This document shows positions 36,863 to 46,700 of a stretch of 56,131 nucleotides of DNA, in pieces (position 1 is the first letter of the stretch; each line of letters starts with the position of its first letter). The stretch covers positions 1-56,131 of the forward strand of contig CALFEQ010000129.1 in assembly GCA_937949945.1 (NCBI GenBank), read 5' to 3'. Position numbers and translations under genes: made by a program. This stretch comes from an uncultured Myxococcales bacterium (GTDB lineage Bacteria; Myxococcota_A; Polyangia; Polyangiales; Polyangiaceae). The notes under the pieces were generated by a model, which did not search any database, was not told the origin of the DNA, and worked only from the letters and a program-made list of their open reading frames with translations.

Positions 36863-37009
36863 GGAGGCTCCAGGCTCCAGGGATCACGAAGCTCCGAGCT
36901 CCCGACGCTCGCGGATCGAAGCTCGTGCCACGGGGCTCGGACGGACCGGCGCCGGAGCCTCCAAACCTGGAGCCCCACTGGAGCCCGGAGCCTGGAGCCT
37001 GGAGCCTCC
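36863..37009. repeat. Perfect 19-bp inverted repeat with GCTCCAG-rich loop
   Basis: GGAGGCTCCAGGCTCCAGG at 36863-36881 and its exact complement at 36991-37009 flank about 109 bases that contain further GGAGC copies. The right arm touches the last base of the methyltransferase stop codon. It lies between two convergent genes and could form a long stem acting as a bidirectional terminator, or be part of a dispersed repeat family. Confidence 0.75.
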
Positions 37010-37932
37010 TACTTCCTTCGTCCGCTGACGACGCCGACGTTGACCGTCAGCTCGAACGTCTCCCCGCTCCAGTACTTGTCGATCGCGTCTCGCACGTAGG
37101 CCCACGGATCGACGGCGTGCGAGCCGGGCGGCGGCGGCGGGGACGACGGGAACCGTCCCGTCGCGGGATCGACGAGGAGGTTCACGCGGAACTCGGGGAG
37201 GAGCAGGAGCCGCGTGACCGGATCCTCGAAGAAGCCTCGGCCTCCGTCGAACTCGAGCTTGCGCGTGGAGACGTCCATCTCGACGTACTCGAAGCCGGCC
37301 TCTTCGAGCTCGCTCTTCAGCATCGCGTCCGTCGGTCGGAGCTGGACGGCGGCCTCGACGGCGTTGGTGAGATCGACGAGCTCGTGCTTGAGGGCGCACT
37401 CGCGGAGCAGGTCGGCGACCTCGAGGAACGAGCCGCGGAGCGGCATCGCGAGGAGCGCCTGGCCGTGGGGCGCGACGATGCGCGCGAGCTCGGCGATGAT
37501 CGCCCTTCGCTCCGCCGGCGCCGCGAGCGGATGCAGCGTGAACGCGTGCGAGAAGGCGCCCGCCGGGAACGGCAGCGGCAGGCCGTCGACGACGCGATAG
37601 TCGAACACGACGCCGGAGCTCTCCTTCGGTAGGGCGGCCGCCTTCGCGCGGGCGAGCTCGATCGCGTGCTCGGAGACGTCGCAGCCGTGCACGTGGGCGT
37701 CCGGCAGGCGCTCGAGCAGCGCGCGATCCGGGTAGCCCGTCCGGCAGTGGACGTGACAGACGCGGGCGTCGCGGCCGGCCGCGAGCATCGCGACGAGCCG
37801 CTCGCCGAAGAGCGAGAGGTACCGCGGCACGACGAAGGTCTCGAAGATCGCCGCGTCTTCGTACCCGAGCCGGCGTGCCGGCAGTCGCGCGACCTCCCGC
37901 GCCCTCGGAGGCACGGACGATCGCGTCGTCAC
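37009..37932 (-). CDS. Class I SAM-dependent methyltransferase
   Basis: This 307-residue protein has a Rossmann-type methyltransferase core. Motif I equivalent is CHVHCRTGYPD (less canonical than ExGxGxG), followed by GCDVSEHAIELARAKA as acidic end of beta-2, DGLPLPFPAGAFSHAFTLH as motif post-I/II, and AELARIVAPHGQALLAMPL as motif III (methyltransf_11 pattern). A C-terminal extension (about 220-307) includes AFEYVEMDVSTRKLEFDGG-like strands and VDPWAYVRDAIDKYWSG. The substrate is unknown. The GTG start overlaps the HEAT-repeat gene stop by four bases (GTGA), so the two are probably coupled. The 3' end touches an inverted repeat. Confidence 0.8.
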   Translation of the reverse strand: MTTRSSVPPRAREVARLPARRLGYEDAAIFETFVVPRYLSLFGERLVAMLAAGRDARVCHVHCRTGYPDRALLERLPDAHVHGCDVSEHAIELARAKAAALPKESSGVVFDYRVVDGLPLPFPAGAFSHAFTLHPLAAPAERRAIIAELARIVAPHGQALLAMPLRGSFLEVADLLRECALKHELVDLTNAVEAAVQLRPTDAMLKSELEEAGFEYVEMDVSTRKLEFDGGRGFFEDPVTRLLLLPEFRVNLLVDPATGRFPSSPPPPPGSHAVDPWAYVRDAIDKYWSGETFELTVNVGVVSGRRK

Positions 37933-38615
37933 CGCTTGCCCTTCTTCGGCGCCGGAGGCGGAGCCGGCGCCGTCTCACGAGCGAGCTCCTCGAGGATCTC
38001 CTTCGCCTCGTGGGCGAGGTCCGCGATCGACACGCGCTCGCCGCCCTCCTCCTCGTCGAGCTGGACCTGTCGTCCGTCGCGCTCGAGCTTCGCGAGCAGA
38101 GGAATGGCCGCGGGATCGCCGAGCTCGGCGATCGCCTCGATCGCAGACGCGACGACCTCGGGATCCTCGTTCTGGAGGAAGCGGCCGAGGAGCTTCACGC
38201 ATCCGGGCTCGCCGACCTCGGCGAGCAGGAACGGCAGCTCGCTGAGCGCCGGGTTGCCGCGCGGCAGTCGCCCGAGCGCGCGCTCGATGCCGAGCGCGAC
38301 CTCCTTGAAGCGATCGAACGCGAGCCCCTCGAGCGCCTCGCCGGCCGCGACCCGCGCCTCCGGCGAGATGCTGCCGAGGATGTCGATGAGCAGGTCGACG
38401 ACGACGTCGCCCTGCAGATCCCCGAGCAAGAGGGCGAGCCGAACGAGCCGGACCGTCGCCTCCGCCTCGTCCTCGAGCGCGAGCGCGGCCTTCGTCGCCG
38501 CGGCGAGCTCGGGAATGAGCTTGTCGTCCCCCTCGGCCCGGAGCGCCGCGTGGTGCGCGCGCGCGGTGCGTTCGGCCTCGAACAATGCCTCGAGCGTCTC
38601 GCCAATGGTCGCCAT
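37929..38615 (-). CDS. HEAT-repeat protein
   Basis: This 228-residue all-helical protein has four to five HEAT-like repeats, for example ARVAAGEALEGLAFDRF, LSELPFLLAEVGEPGCVKLLGRFL and DPEVVASAIEAIAELGDPAAIPLLAKL, the last of which fits PBS-lyase HEAT-repeat style closely. A Lys/Pro-rich tail ends the protein. HEAT proteins are typically adaptors; pairing with a methyltransferase suggests substrate binding for it, which is inference. ATG 38615 is preceded by AAGGA eleven bases upstream. An in-frame GTG start seven codons earlier is possible. Confidence 0.75.
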   Translation of the reverse strand: MATIGETLEALFEAERTARAHHAALRAEGDDKLIPELAAATKAALALEDEAEATVRLVRLALLLGDLQGDVVVDLLIDILGSISPEARVAAGEALEGLAFDRFKEVALGIERALGRLPRGNPALSELPFLLAEVGEPGCVKLLGRFLQNEDPEVVASAIEAIAELGDPAAIPLLAKLERDGRQVQLDEEEGGERVSIADLAHEAKEILEELARETAPAPPPAPKKGKR

Positions 38616-38757
38616 GACGGGGCCAGTCCTTACCACCTTTCCATCGCCGCGTACGTGCCTTCCCGGTTGCGCGGCCCCGAGGCTCGGATCGGGCGGCGCA
38701 CCTCGGGCGTCGTGGACCGCCGAAGAGCGCGTGCGAGGAATACCGGGCGCGCGCTGG

Positions 38758-38763
38758 TAGTCT
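38758..38763 (+). promoter_or_regulatory. -10-like TAGTCT before GTG 38771
   Basis: TAGTCT is followed by seven bases and the GTG start of the M23 peptidase. It is the same arrangement as at 14821 and 36356 and indicates a leaderless transcript. Confidence 0.42.
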
Positions 38764-38770
38764 GCCGATC

Positions 38771-39643
38771 GTGACCTCGGTCGTGGGCGGGCATCGTCGT
38801 TTCCCGTTCGGGGATCGCTGGCTCTGGACGGGCGCAGCGGCGCTCTCCTTCATGGTGCTCGGCGCGCCCTCGGCGGCGCTCGTCCCGGGACGCGCCTCGG
38901 CGCCGCCCGCTCCACCGGAGGATGCTCCGCGCGATGTGTCGCTCGTCCCGGGCACGTGTCCGCGCGGCACCGCGCCGGACAACGGGGCGTGCATCCACCT
39001 CGTCGCCGCCGACGACGGGCCGGCCGCGGAGGCGCAGCCCAACGCGCATCGCGATCGCTCCGGGCGTTGGGTCACGTACGAGCAGATCCCGCGGCTCCCC
39101 GACCGGCCGGCGGACTACGACGCGTATCGGTATCCGATCCCACCCGGCCTGCCCGGCGGGCGTCACGTCATCTCGGGCTACGACCTCGATCAGCCGGACG
39201 CGAAGCAGCGGCGAAGCCCGCGGCTCCGACACGTCGGCCACGGCGCCGTCGACCTGCCGCAGGCGAAGGGAACGCCCATCCACATGATCGCGCTCGAGCA
39301 CCAAGAGGGCGACGCCGAGGTGCTCTACACGGGCCGGCTGTTCGGTACGACGATCCTCACGCGCCACACGCTGCGCGAAGGCGGGCGGCTCCGCGACTAC
39401 GTGATGCTCCTCGGCCACCTCGACTCGATCGCTCCGGGCGTCACGCCGGGCGTGACGGTCAAGGAAGGCCAGCTCGTCGGAACGGTCGGCGACAGCGGGT
39501 CGCCGAGCCTCGTCCACCTCCACCTGGAGATCCGTCGCGTGCGCGAAGGGGTCGACCTCGCGAAGGTCCCTGCCGGACCATCCATGATTGGCGAGGCGGT
39601 CACCGTCGTTTGCGACCCTCGCAACGTCCTGCCGCTCAAATGA
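38771..39643 (+). CDS. M23-family metallopeptidase (LytM-type)
   Basis: This 290-residue exported protein has a basic N-terminus followed by one hydrophobic helix (LWTGAAALSFMVLGAPSAALV), acting as signal peptide or anchor. After a Pro-rich linker, the C-terminal M23 domain shows the zinc ligands His157 and Asp161 (HGAVD) and His251 in the HxH motif (His249/His251) of VHLHLEIR. MLLGHLD matches the fourth conserved strand. Members cut peptide cross-links in peptidoglycan; lytic activity is likely as all ligands are present. GTG 38771 is chosen by the TAGTCT hexamer and fits the signal sequence. Confidence 0.9.
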   Translation: MTSVVGGHRRFPFGDRWLWTGAAALSFMVLGAPSAALVPGRASAPPAPPEDAPRDVSLVPGTCPRGTAPDNGACIHLVAADDGPAAEAQPNAHRDRSGRWVTYEQIPRLPDRPADYDAYRYPIPPGLPGGRHVISGYDLDQPDAKQRRSPRLRHVGHGAVDLPQAKGTPIHMIALEHQEGDAEVLYTGRLFGTTILTRHTLREGGRLRDYVMLLGHLDSIAPGVTPGVTVKEGQLVGTVGDSGSPSLVHLHLEIRRVREGVDLAKVPAGPSMIGEAVTVVCDPRNVLPLK

Positions 39644-39821
39644 CGCGCTGATGACGCAGTGCATCCAAGACCGCCGACGGGGAAAGGCCCGCCGTTGCTC
39701 GTCGAACAACCGCTTGTCGCCTTTGGTTTCGGTGTCAGGCTGAACGCGTCTCGCGGAAAGAAACCGTGTGCCTGGACCGCCTTGCACTCGGCCAGGCATC
39801 GCGCGACGATTGTACTACACG

Positions 39822-41444
39822 GTGTCCCTCCCCACGGCAGCTCGCATCGACGGCACGGCGGATCCGCGTGCTCTCGTCTGCCCACGATGCCGTGCGTCAT
39901 GGCCGGAGACGGCCGCACCTCCGGTGTGCCCGAAGGATGGCTCGAGCCTCGTGCGCGCCCGGGAGCTCGCCGCCGCCGAGAACGATCCGATGGTCGGCCG
40001 GACGCTCGAGGGGCGTTACACGATCATCGCACGGCTGGGCTCGGGTTCGATGGGCACGGTCTATCGCGCGAAGCAGCACGCGATGGGCCGCGAGGTCGCA
40101 ATCAAGATCCTCCGGGGAGACCGCGCCGTCGACGAGACCGCGAAGGCCCGGTTCATGCGCGAGGCGCGCGCGAACAGCCTCCTCGCCTCGCCCAACACGG
40201 TCACCGTCTTCGACTTCGGTCAGAGCGAGACCGGCGAGTTCTACCTCGCCATGGAGCTGCTCGAGGGCGAGAGCCTCGGCCAGAGGCTCGCGCGCGTCGG
40301 ACGGCTGCCCTTCCACCTCGCCGTCGACACCGCGCGCCAGGCGTTGCGCTCGCTGTCCGAGGCGCACGCGAAGGGGATCATCCACCGCGACCTGAAGCCG
40401 GACAATCTCTTCTTCGCTCGCGTGCTCACGAGCGCGACGCCTTCGTCGCCCGCCGAAGGGCACGAGGAGATCGTCAAGGTGCTCGACTTCGGCATCGCGA
40501 AGATGCTGCGCCCCGACGATCAGCCGATGGGCGTGGTCGAGACGCAGGCGGGGACGGTCTTCGGAACGCCTCGTTACATGTCACCCGAGCAAGCGGCGGG
40601 CAAGCCGCTCGACCCGCGCACCGACCTCTATTCGCTCGGCGTGATCCTCTACCAGATGCTGACGGGACGCCCGCCGTTCACCGACAACGACGCGGTGGTC
40701 GTCATGGCCCGGCACATCAAGTCGGTGCCGAAGCGTCCCAGCGAGGTGTGCCCCGAGGCGAACATCCCGAAGGAGCTCGAGGATGTCGTCATGCGGGCGC
40801 TCTCGAAGGATCCGAACGATCGCCAAGCGAGCGCCGATCTCTTCTCCGCCGAGCTCCTCGCCGCGCTCGAGGCGCAAGCCGCGACGACGAGCGGAGTCCG
40901 CGCCTCGATCACGAACGCCGCCGGGATCCGCGTCCCGGACTCGATGCGGCCGCCGCCGATCTCGCTGCCGCCGCCGGCTCCGTCCTCGAAGCGGACGTCG
41001 TCGAGCCGCATGCCGCTCATGGCCGTGCTGATCCCGATCGTGCTCGTGGGCGCGGGAGCCGCCGTGTACTTCGGCATGAAGCGAGGCGCGATGTCCACGG
41101 CGCAGCCCGAGCCGACGACGGCGATGGCCACGTCGACCGGCGAGCCGCCGCTCGCCGCGAATCCGCCCGCCACGGCCCCGACGACCGGCGAGCCGCCGAG
41201 CAACGAGACGACGACCGCCGCGACCGCGGCCGAGCCCACCGATCCGCCGACGGTCACCCTCGACGCGCTCCCCAAGGCATCGGCGTCCGCCGCCCAGGTC
41301 TCGCGACGTCGAAAGCCGACGACGGCGAGGCCCCCGACGCCGCCGGCGACCACGTCCGCCGCCGCGACGTCCCCTCCCCCCACGAGCACGGCGAAGGCGC
41401 CTCCGGCCCCGACGAGCACGTCGACGTACGGGGTGTTCGACTGA
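39822..41444 (+). CDS. Zinc-ribbon Ser/Thr kinase, membrane-anchored
   Basis: This 540-residue receptor-like kinase begins with a short zinc-ribbon-like module (CPRC and CPKDG). The Hanks kinase domain (about 55-345) has the glycine loop LGSGSMGTVYRA, ATP-binding Lys in VAIKILRG, IIHRDLKPDN (full HRD) near residue 186, DFGIAK near 221, and GTPRYMSPEQAAG. One transmembrane helix (MPLMAVLIPIVLVGAGAAVYF) is near 395-415. The last ~120 residues outside are Pro/Thr/Ala-rich and disordered with no sensor domain, which differs from PASTA kinases. The GTG start is preceded by TGTACT five bases upstream. It is followed by an unrelated convergent permease. Confidence 0.88.
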   Translation: MSLPTAARIDGTADPRALVCPRCRASWPETAAPPVCPKDGSSLVRARELAAAENDPMVGRTLEGRYTIIARLGSGSMGTVYRAKQHAMGREVAIKILRGDRAVDETAKARFMREARANSLLASPNTVTVFDFGQSETGEFYLAMELLEGESLGQRLARVGRLPFHLAVDTARQALRSLSEAHAKGIIHRDLKPDNLFFARVLTSATPSSPAEGHEEIVKVLDFGIAKMLRPDDQPMGVVETQAGTVFGTPRYMSPEQAAGKPLDPRTDLYSLGVILYQMLTGRPPFTDNDAVVVMARHIKSVPKRPSEVCPEANIPKELEDVVMRALSKDPNDRQASADLFSAELLAALEAQAATTSGVRASITNAAGIRVPDSMRPPPISLPPPAPSSKRTSSSRMPLMAVLIPIVLVGAGAAVYFGMKRGAMSTAQPEPTTAMATSTGEPPLAANPPATAPTTGEPPSNETTTAATAAEPTDPPTVTLDALPKASASAAQVSRRRKPTTARPPTPPATTSAAATSPPPTSTAKAPPAPTSTSTYGVFD

Positions 41445-41508
41445 CGAAGAGAAGGCTCCGGGCTCCAGGGGCGCGCGCATCCTCGATCGCCGAGGACCGA
41501 GCCGAGCC

Positions 41509-42585
41509 TCACCGTCGCGCCAGCATGACCCTGCGCTCGCGGCAGATGCGCAGCATCTCGCCCGCGAGGCGGACGGCCAGCGGGCCGAGGAACAGGCCCC
41601 AACCGCCGAAGACGATCACGCCGCCGAGCATCGCCACGAGCACGATCATCATCGGGATGCCGACGTGGAAGCGGCGCGAGAGCCACGGGCGCACGAGGTT
41701 GTCGACGGTGCCGACGACGAACGTGCCGACCGCGACGAGGATGATCGCCTTGACGACGTTGCCCGTGAGGGCGAGCCCCGCCGCGACGGGGAGCCAGACG
41801 ACCACCGGTCCGACCATCGGCATCAGGGCGACGATGACGCTCAGCATGCCGAGGAGGAACGCACGCGGGACGCCGAGCGCGAGATAGGTGATCGTCGCGA
41901 GCCCTCCCTGGATGAGCGCGGTGAGGCCGCTGCCGACGATGAGCCCGCGCCCGGCCTCGTGGAACGCGTCCGCGAGACGGTCGGCGACGCCCGGATCGAC
42001 GAGCGCGTGCTCCCTCGCCCAGGCCCACCACCGATCGCCCTCGACGAGGATGCCGTAGAAGACGGCGAAGAAGACGAAGGCGCCGAGGACGACGTCGATC
42101 GAGGTGGCCGCGAGCGTCGCGAGCACCTTCGAGGCTCCGGCGCCGTACTCCTTCGCGAGGGCGATGATGCCCTTGCCCGTCGTCGGCGGCTCGGGCGCGG
42201 CCGAGACGAGCGCGGCGAGCACGCCGGTGCCGCCGCTCGCGAGCTTGAGCTGCTCGATGAGGCTCCCCACCGCCGGCACGAGCGCGGCCACCGCGATCGC
42301 CAGCGGCGAGATGACGACGAGGACGAGCAGCGCCGTCATCAGCGCCGCCGCTCGCTCGCGGCGCGTCGCGGCCCGAAGCCGGACGAACAACGGCCGTGCG
42401 AGATGCGCGAGCCAGGCGGCGAACACCAGCGAGGCGACGAAGGGCCACAACGTGATCACCGCGCCGACGACGAACACGACCGTCAGCAGGGCGATCGCCA
42501 GTCGGCGCGGGTCCTGTGATGCGGTCCGCGCCGTCGAGGCGAGATGAACCGCCCGCGGCAGGCGATTGACCGATTCGTGGAGCAT
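41509..42585 (-). CDS. AI-2E-family permease
   Basis: This 358-residue integral membrane protein matches the AI-2E transporter family (PF01594): about seven to eight hydrophobic helices. Examples are LAIALLTVVFVVGAVITLWP at the N-terminus, LVFAAWLAHLARPL, and a C-terminal GLFLGPLAVRL next to VPRAFLLGMLSVIVALMPMVGPVVVW. The family exports or imports small molecules, including AI-2 and Na+ in studied members. The substrate cannot be told from sequence. ATG 42585 is taken because an upstream frame to 42708 lies in the divergent 5' region. The gene is divergent from the beta-barrel gene with 64 bases between starts. Confidence 0.85.
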   Translation of the reverse strand: MLHESVNRLPRAVHLASTARTASQDPRRLAIALLTVVFVVGAVITLWPFVASLVFAAWLAHLARPLFVRLRAATRRERAAALMTALLVLVVISPLAIAVAALVPAVGSLIEQLKLASGGTGVLAALVSAAPEPPTTGKGIIALAKEYGAGASKVLATLAATSIDVVLGAFVFFAVFYGILVEGDRWWAWAREHALVDPGVADRLADAFHEAGRGLIVGSGLTALIQGGLATITYLALGVPRAFLLGMLSVIVALMPMVGPVVVWLPVAAGLALTGNVVKAIILVAVGTFVVGTVDNLVRPWLSRRFHVGIPMMIVLVAMLGGVIVFGGWGLFLGPLAVRLAGEMLRICRERRVMLARR

Positions 42586-42649
42586 CGGAGTGGACCGGGC
42601 AACCGACGTGCCGCATCCGGCGGCGGCGATGTTATGCAGGGCCGCCCCC

Positions 42650-43429
42650 ATGCGACTCATCGCGAAGATCGTCGGCGCGGCGCTCGCCGCGTGTCTCTGC
42701 GTCGGCACCGCGCCGGCGCATGCTCAAATCAACGCGGAGGCCCTCCGCAGCACCCTGCGGCAGCATCCGCGCTTCCTCTGGCTGGAAGGCCTCCTCGTCG
42801 GGCGCACCGGCAACACGCAGACGATGACGTTCGGCGGCTCGGCGTTCGCGGGGCTGACGGCGTACCCCCACCTGTTCTTCACGAAGGTCGCCGCCGACTA
42901 CGGCGAGGCACGCGGGCAGAGGACCGTGGCCCGGTCGGTCGCGCATGCACGATACAACTACCGGATCGGCCCGATCCTCGCGCTCGAGGCGCTCGCGCAG
43001 ATCCAGCACGATCGCTTCCGGCGCATCGAGGTGCGCGACCTCTACGGCGCCGGCCTGCGCTTTCATCTCTACGAGGTGGACGAGCTCGAAATCTTCGCGG
43101 GCACCACCTACCTGCTCGAGCACGAGGTCATCGGGCCGATCCCCGGCTCGAGCAGGACGAAGGAGCTCTGGAACCGCTCGAGCAACTACGTCGGCCTGAA
43201 CGCGCGCATCGCTCCATCCATCGACGCGAGCACGGTGACGTACTTCCAGCCGCGGTTCGACGAGCCGACGGACTTCCGGATCCTCTCCGACGGCTACGTA
43301 TCGTTCGCGATCAACAAGGTGCTCTCCGCACGCGTGAGCGTGAGCATCTGGTTCGACAGCGACCCGCCCGTCGGGGTTCGCACGTACGACGTCGAGATCA
43401 AGAACAGCCTCGCGCTGAAGCTCGACTGA
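42650..43429 (+). CDS. DUF481-like outer-membrane protein
   Basis: This 259-residue exported protein has a cleavable signal peptide (IVGAALAACLCVGTAPAHAQ). The mature part is rich in alternating beta-strands typical of an outer-membrane barrel, for example MTFGGSAFAGLTAYPHLFF, ALEALAQIQHDRFRRIEV and YVSFAINKVLSARVSVSIWF, and ends with a charged strand and Asp. The pattern fits the DUF481/YdiY family (salt-stress induced). ATG 42650 gives the best signal peptide. An ATG in MLCRAAP 21 bases earlier is less likely. No operon partner is evident; the giant TPR gene starts 281 bases later. Confidence 0.72.
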   Translation: MRLIAKIVGAALAACLCVGTAPAHAQINAEALRSTLRQHPRFLWLEGLLVGRTGNTQTMTFGGSAFAGLTAYPHLFFTKVAADYGEARGQRTVARSVAHARYNYRIGPILALEALAQIQHDRFRRIEVRDLYGAGLRFHLYEVDELEIFAGTTYLLEHEVIGPIPGSSRTKELWNRSSNYVGLNARIAPSIDASTVTYFQPRFDEPTDFRILSDGYVSFAINKVLSARVSVSIWFDSDPPVGVRTYDVEIKNSLALKLD

Positions 43430-43710
43430 CACGACCGTACGCACGCCGCGACCGCCCGAAGCTCGACCGCTCGCCCTGGGAGCCTCCCCTCGTCCGGCGC
43501 CCGCTGCCTCCTGCCGGCGGTGGATGTGTGCAGACGCCGCCGCAGGTGCTCGCACGAGGCGCGCGCGAATCGATCACGCCCTCGTGCCAGCCGTCCGTCG
43601 GGAGACGCGCGACCGGGAAACCCGAAAGGCTTTCCCGCACTTCAATTGGCCGGAACGATGCGCCCCGAATTGCTCTCCTGCGACGCGAAGTGATACCGTG
43701 CGCCGAGGGC
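43430..43710. other. Intergenic before second giant TPR gene
   Basis: These 281 bases hold no supported gene. A plus-strand TTGCTC and GATACC with a 16-base spacing just before ATG 43711 may be part of a promoter; the match to consensus is poor. Confidence 0.3.
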
Positions 43711-46700
43711 ATGGATCGCGCCGAGATCGACAGGCTCGTGCAGCGTCTCGTCGAAAATCCTCACGACGAGGAGGCGCTCGCACACGCACACGCGGCGGGG
43801 GAGGCCGATCCAAAGAGCTACGCGATGTTCCTCGAGCGCGTGGGGAACGAGACGCGCGATCGGGCGTACGCCGCCCACTGGTTGGCGGAGGCCGCCAACG
43901 TCTGGTCGACGACGCTCGGTGACGCGCACCGCGCCGCGCGCATCCTCATGATGGCGCTCGAGAAGGACCCGACCGCGCAGGTCGCGGCCGACCGGCTCGC
44001 GCAGCTCTATCGGGAGAAAGGAGACACCAAGGCGCTCGTCGCGCTGCTCGATCGCCGCGCGAAGGCGCTCGCGCCGCTCGCCCCTGCGCAGCCGGAGATC
44101 CAGAACGAGCTCGCCGGCCTGCACGAGGAGCTCGGACGCCTCTGGTCGGAGCCGCCCCTCAACCAGCCGAAGAAGGCGATCGAGCACTTCAAGAAGGCGA
44201 TGGAGCTCGATCCGTCGAGCGCCTACGCCATCTACAACGCGCGCGAGCTCTACAAGCAGCTCTCCCAGTGGCAGGAGGCGATCCCGCTCTACGCCGCCGA
44301 GCTCGAGCTCGAGCAAGACCCCGCGCGGCGCGTGGGCCTGCTCCGCGACGAGGCCGCGACCCGCAAGCTCGCCGGCGATTTGCAGGGCGCGACGCGCGCG
44401 CTCGCCGCGGCGCGCGAGATCGACAGCTCCGATCCGACGCTCCAACAGGAGTACGCGTCGAGCGTCCTCGACCGCATCCAGGCCGGAGAGGCGGTCCCGG
44501 CCGACGAGCGAAGCTACGCCGCCGAGCTCCTCGTCACGCTCTCGGAGACGTACGAGGGCGAGCACGGCCTCGCCTACGCCGGTGCGGCGCTCGACATCGA
44601 GCCGGGGCACGATCGCGCAATCCAGCTGTTGCTCCACTACTCGCGATCGCTCGGCTCGCCGCCCGACCTGCCGCAACGCTGCAACGCCTACCTCGCGGCG
44701 AACCCGAACGGCTCGATGGTCATCGAGGTCCGCCAGGCGCTCGCGGCGACCGGAGGCGCGCTCCCGCTCGAAGAGACGAGCGACGCCGGGGTCAAACCGG
44801 AGCGCGCCGACACGGCCAGCGTCTCGGGCGGTCAGCCCCTCACCGTCAAGCGCACGAGCATGGCGCCGTCGAAGATGGCGCAGCCCGCGCCGGCGGAGGA
44901 CCCGGTCGACACCGAGGTCGCGACGAACTTCCGCGGGCGCCCCGAGCAGCCGCGCCTGTCGCCGGACAAGCTGCAAGGCATCCTCGACGCCGCGCAGATG
45001 CTCTCCGGCAAGGGAAAGAAGCCGGAGGCCTTCGCGAAGTACAAGGAGGTCCTCGAGGCCGATCCCGCCCACCCCGAGGCGCTGCAGTGGACCGAGGACT
45101 ACCTGCGCGCGAAGCGTGACTACGGTCAGCTCCGCGACGTGCTCCTCAAGTGCATCCGCGCGACCGCCGACGACCCGAAGATGCTGGAGATGCGCAAGGA
45201 GCGCCTCCGCGAGGTCGCGAGCCTCTGCGAGGGCAACCTGCGCGACGTCGACGGCGCCATCTCCGCGTGGCGGGAGCTCCTGTCGCTCGATCGCAAGGAC
45301 GAGAGCGCGCGCACCGCGCTGATGCGCCTGCTCCAGAAATCGCAGCGCTGGGACGAGCTCGCGCAGGTCCTCGAGCAAGAGGCGGCGTACGAGCCGGACG
45401 TCGAGACGAAGGTCTACCTGGAGAAGAAGCTCGCGAAGCTCCAGGAGGACAAGCGCAAGGATCTCGTCGCCGCCGGCGAGGCCTGGGCCCGCATCGCCCG
45501 CCTCATGCCGGACGAGGATCAGGCGATCCTCACCGCGTCCAAGCTCTTCGAGAAGGGCGAGCGCATCGACCTCGCCGCGAACATCATCGCCGAGGGCGCT
45601 CCGGCGATCGAAGACCCGGTCGCGCGCGGGCAGCTCATGCAACGCCTCGGAGAGCTGCGCGAGCAGCTCGGCGAGCCGATCCTCGCCGGCGACTCGTACG
45701 CCGAGGCCGCCGACGCGCTCCGCAACGGGAAGCTGTGGGACGAGGCCGACCGCCTCTACTCGAGCGCGGAGGCTTGGGAGAAGGCCGCGAACGCCGCCTA
45801 CCAGCGCGGCCTGCTCACCGGCGATCTCAAGCAGGAGGCCGCGTGCTACGCGCGCGCCGCCGAGTACCTCATGCGGGCGAACCGGCCCGACGAGGCGCTC
45901 GAGCGGCTCGAGGAGGCGACCGAGCGCGATCCGCTCAACGACGACTACGCGAGCCAGCTCGTCGCCCGTTACAACCAGAACGATCAGACCGAGAAGCTGG
46001 TCGCGTTCCTCTCGAAGCGCGGCGATCGGCTCACGGATCGCAACAAGCGCATCGCCATCCGCCGAGAGGCCGCGCGGCTCTGCTCGATGCGCCTCCAGGA
46101 CAAGGAGCTCGCGCGCGAGCTGTGGCTGAAGCTGCTCGAGGACGGCGACGATCGCGAGGCGCTCGAGCGGCTCATCGACGACGCCGTCGAGCGCGAGGAC
46201 CACACGGAGGCGGCGACGCTCTTGCGCCGCCTCGGGCAGAACACGGTCGACAAGGCCGAGAAGGCGCGCGTCGCCCTGCGCGAGGCGGAGCTGCTCGCCG
46301 ACGGCGTCGGCGACATCGACACGGCGATCTCGCGCTACGAGCTGATCCTCTCCGATCTCGATCCGACCTGCCGCCCGGCGCTGCAGGCGATCGCGGATCT
46401 GCAGGAGGCCCGCGGCGCGCTCGCGGAGGCCGCCGACGCGCTCGAGCGCGAGCTGAAGCTCGTCGCCGACGTGCAGGAGCGCGGACAGATCGCCGCGCGC
46501 CTCGCCCGCCTCTACGAGAAGCTCGAAGATCCGCGCAACGCGATCCGCGCGCTCGATCTCGTCCGCAAGGCGGACCTCGAGGACTTCGACGCCCTCACCC
46601 GCCTCTGCGAGCTCTGCGAGGTCACCGAGCAGTGGAGCCGCGTCGCCGAGCTGCTCGTCGAGCGCATCGAGATCGAGGCCGACGAGCAAGAGGTCGTGGC

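Noticed and set aside
42544..43710. An upstream extension of the giant TPR gene by 389 codons
   Set aside because: It overlaps the outer-membrane gene in another frame and has Arg-rich, non-protein-like composition. ATG 43711 starts a clean helical protein.
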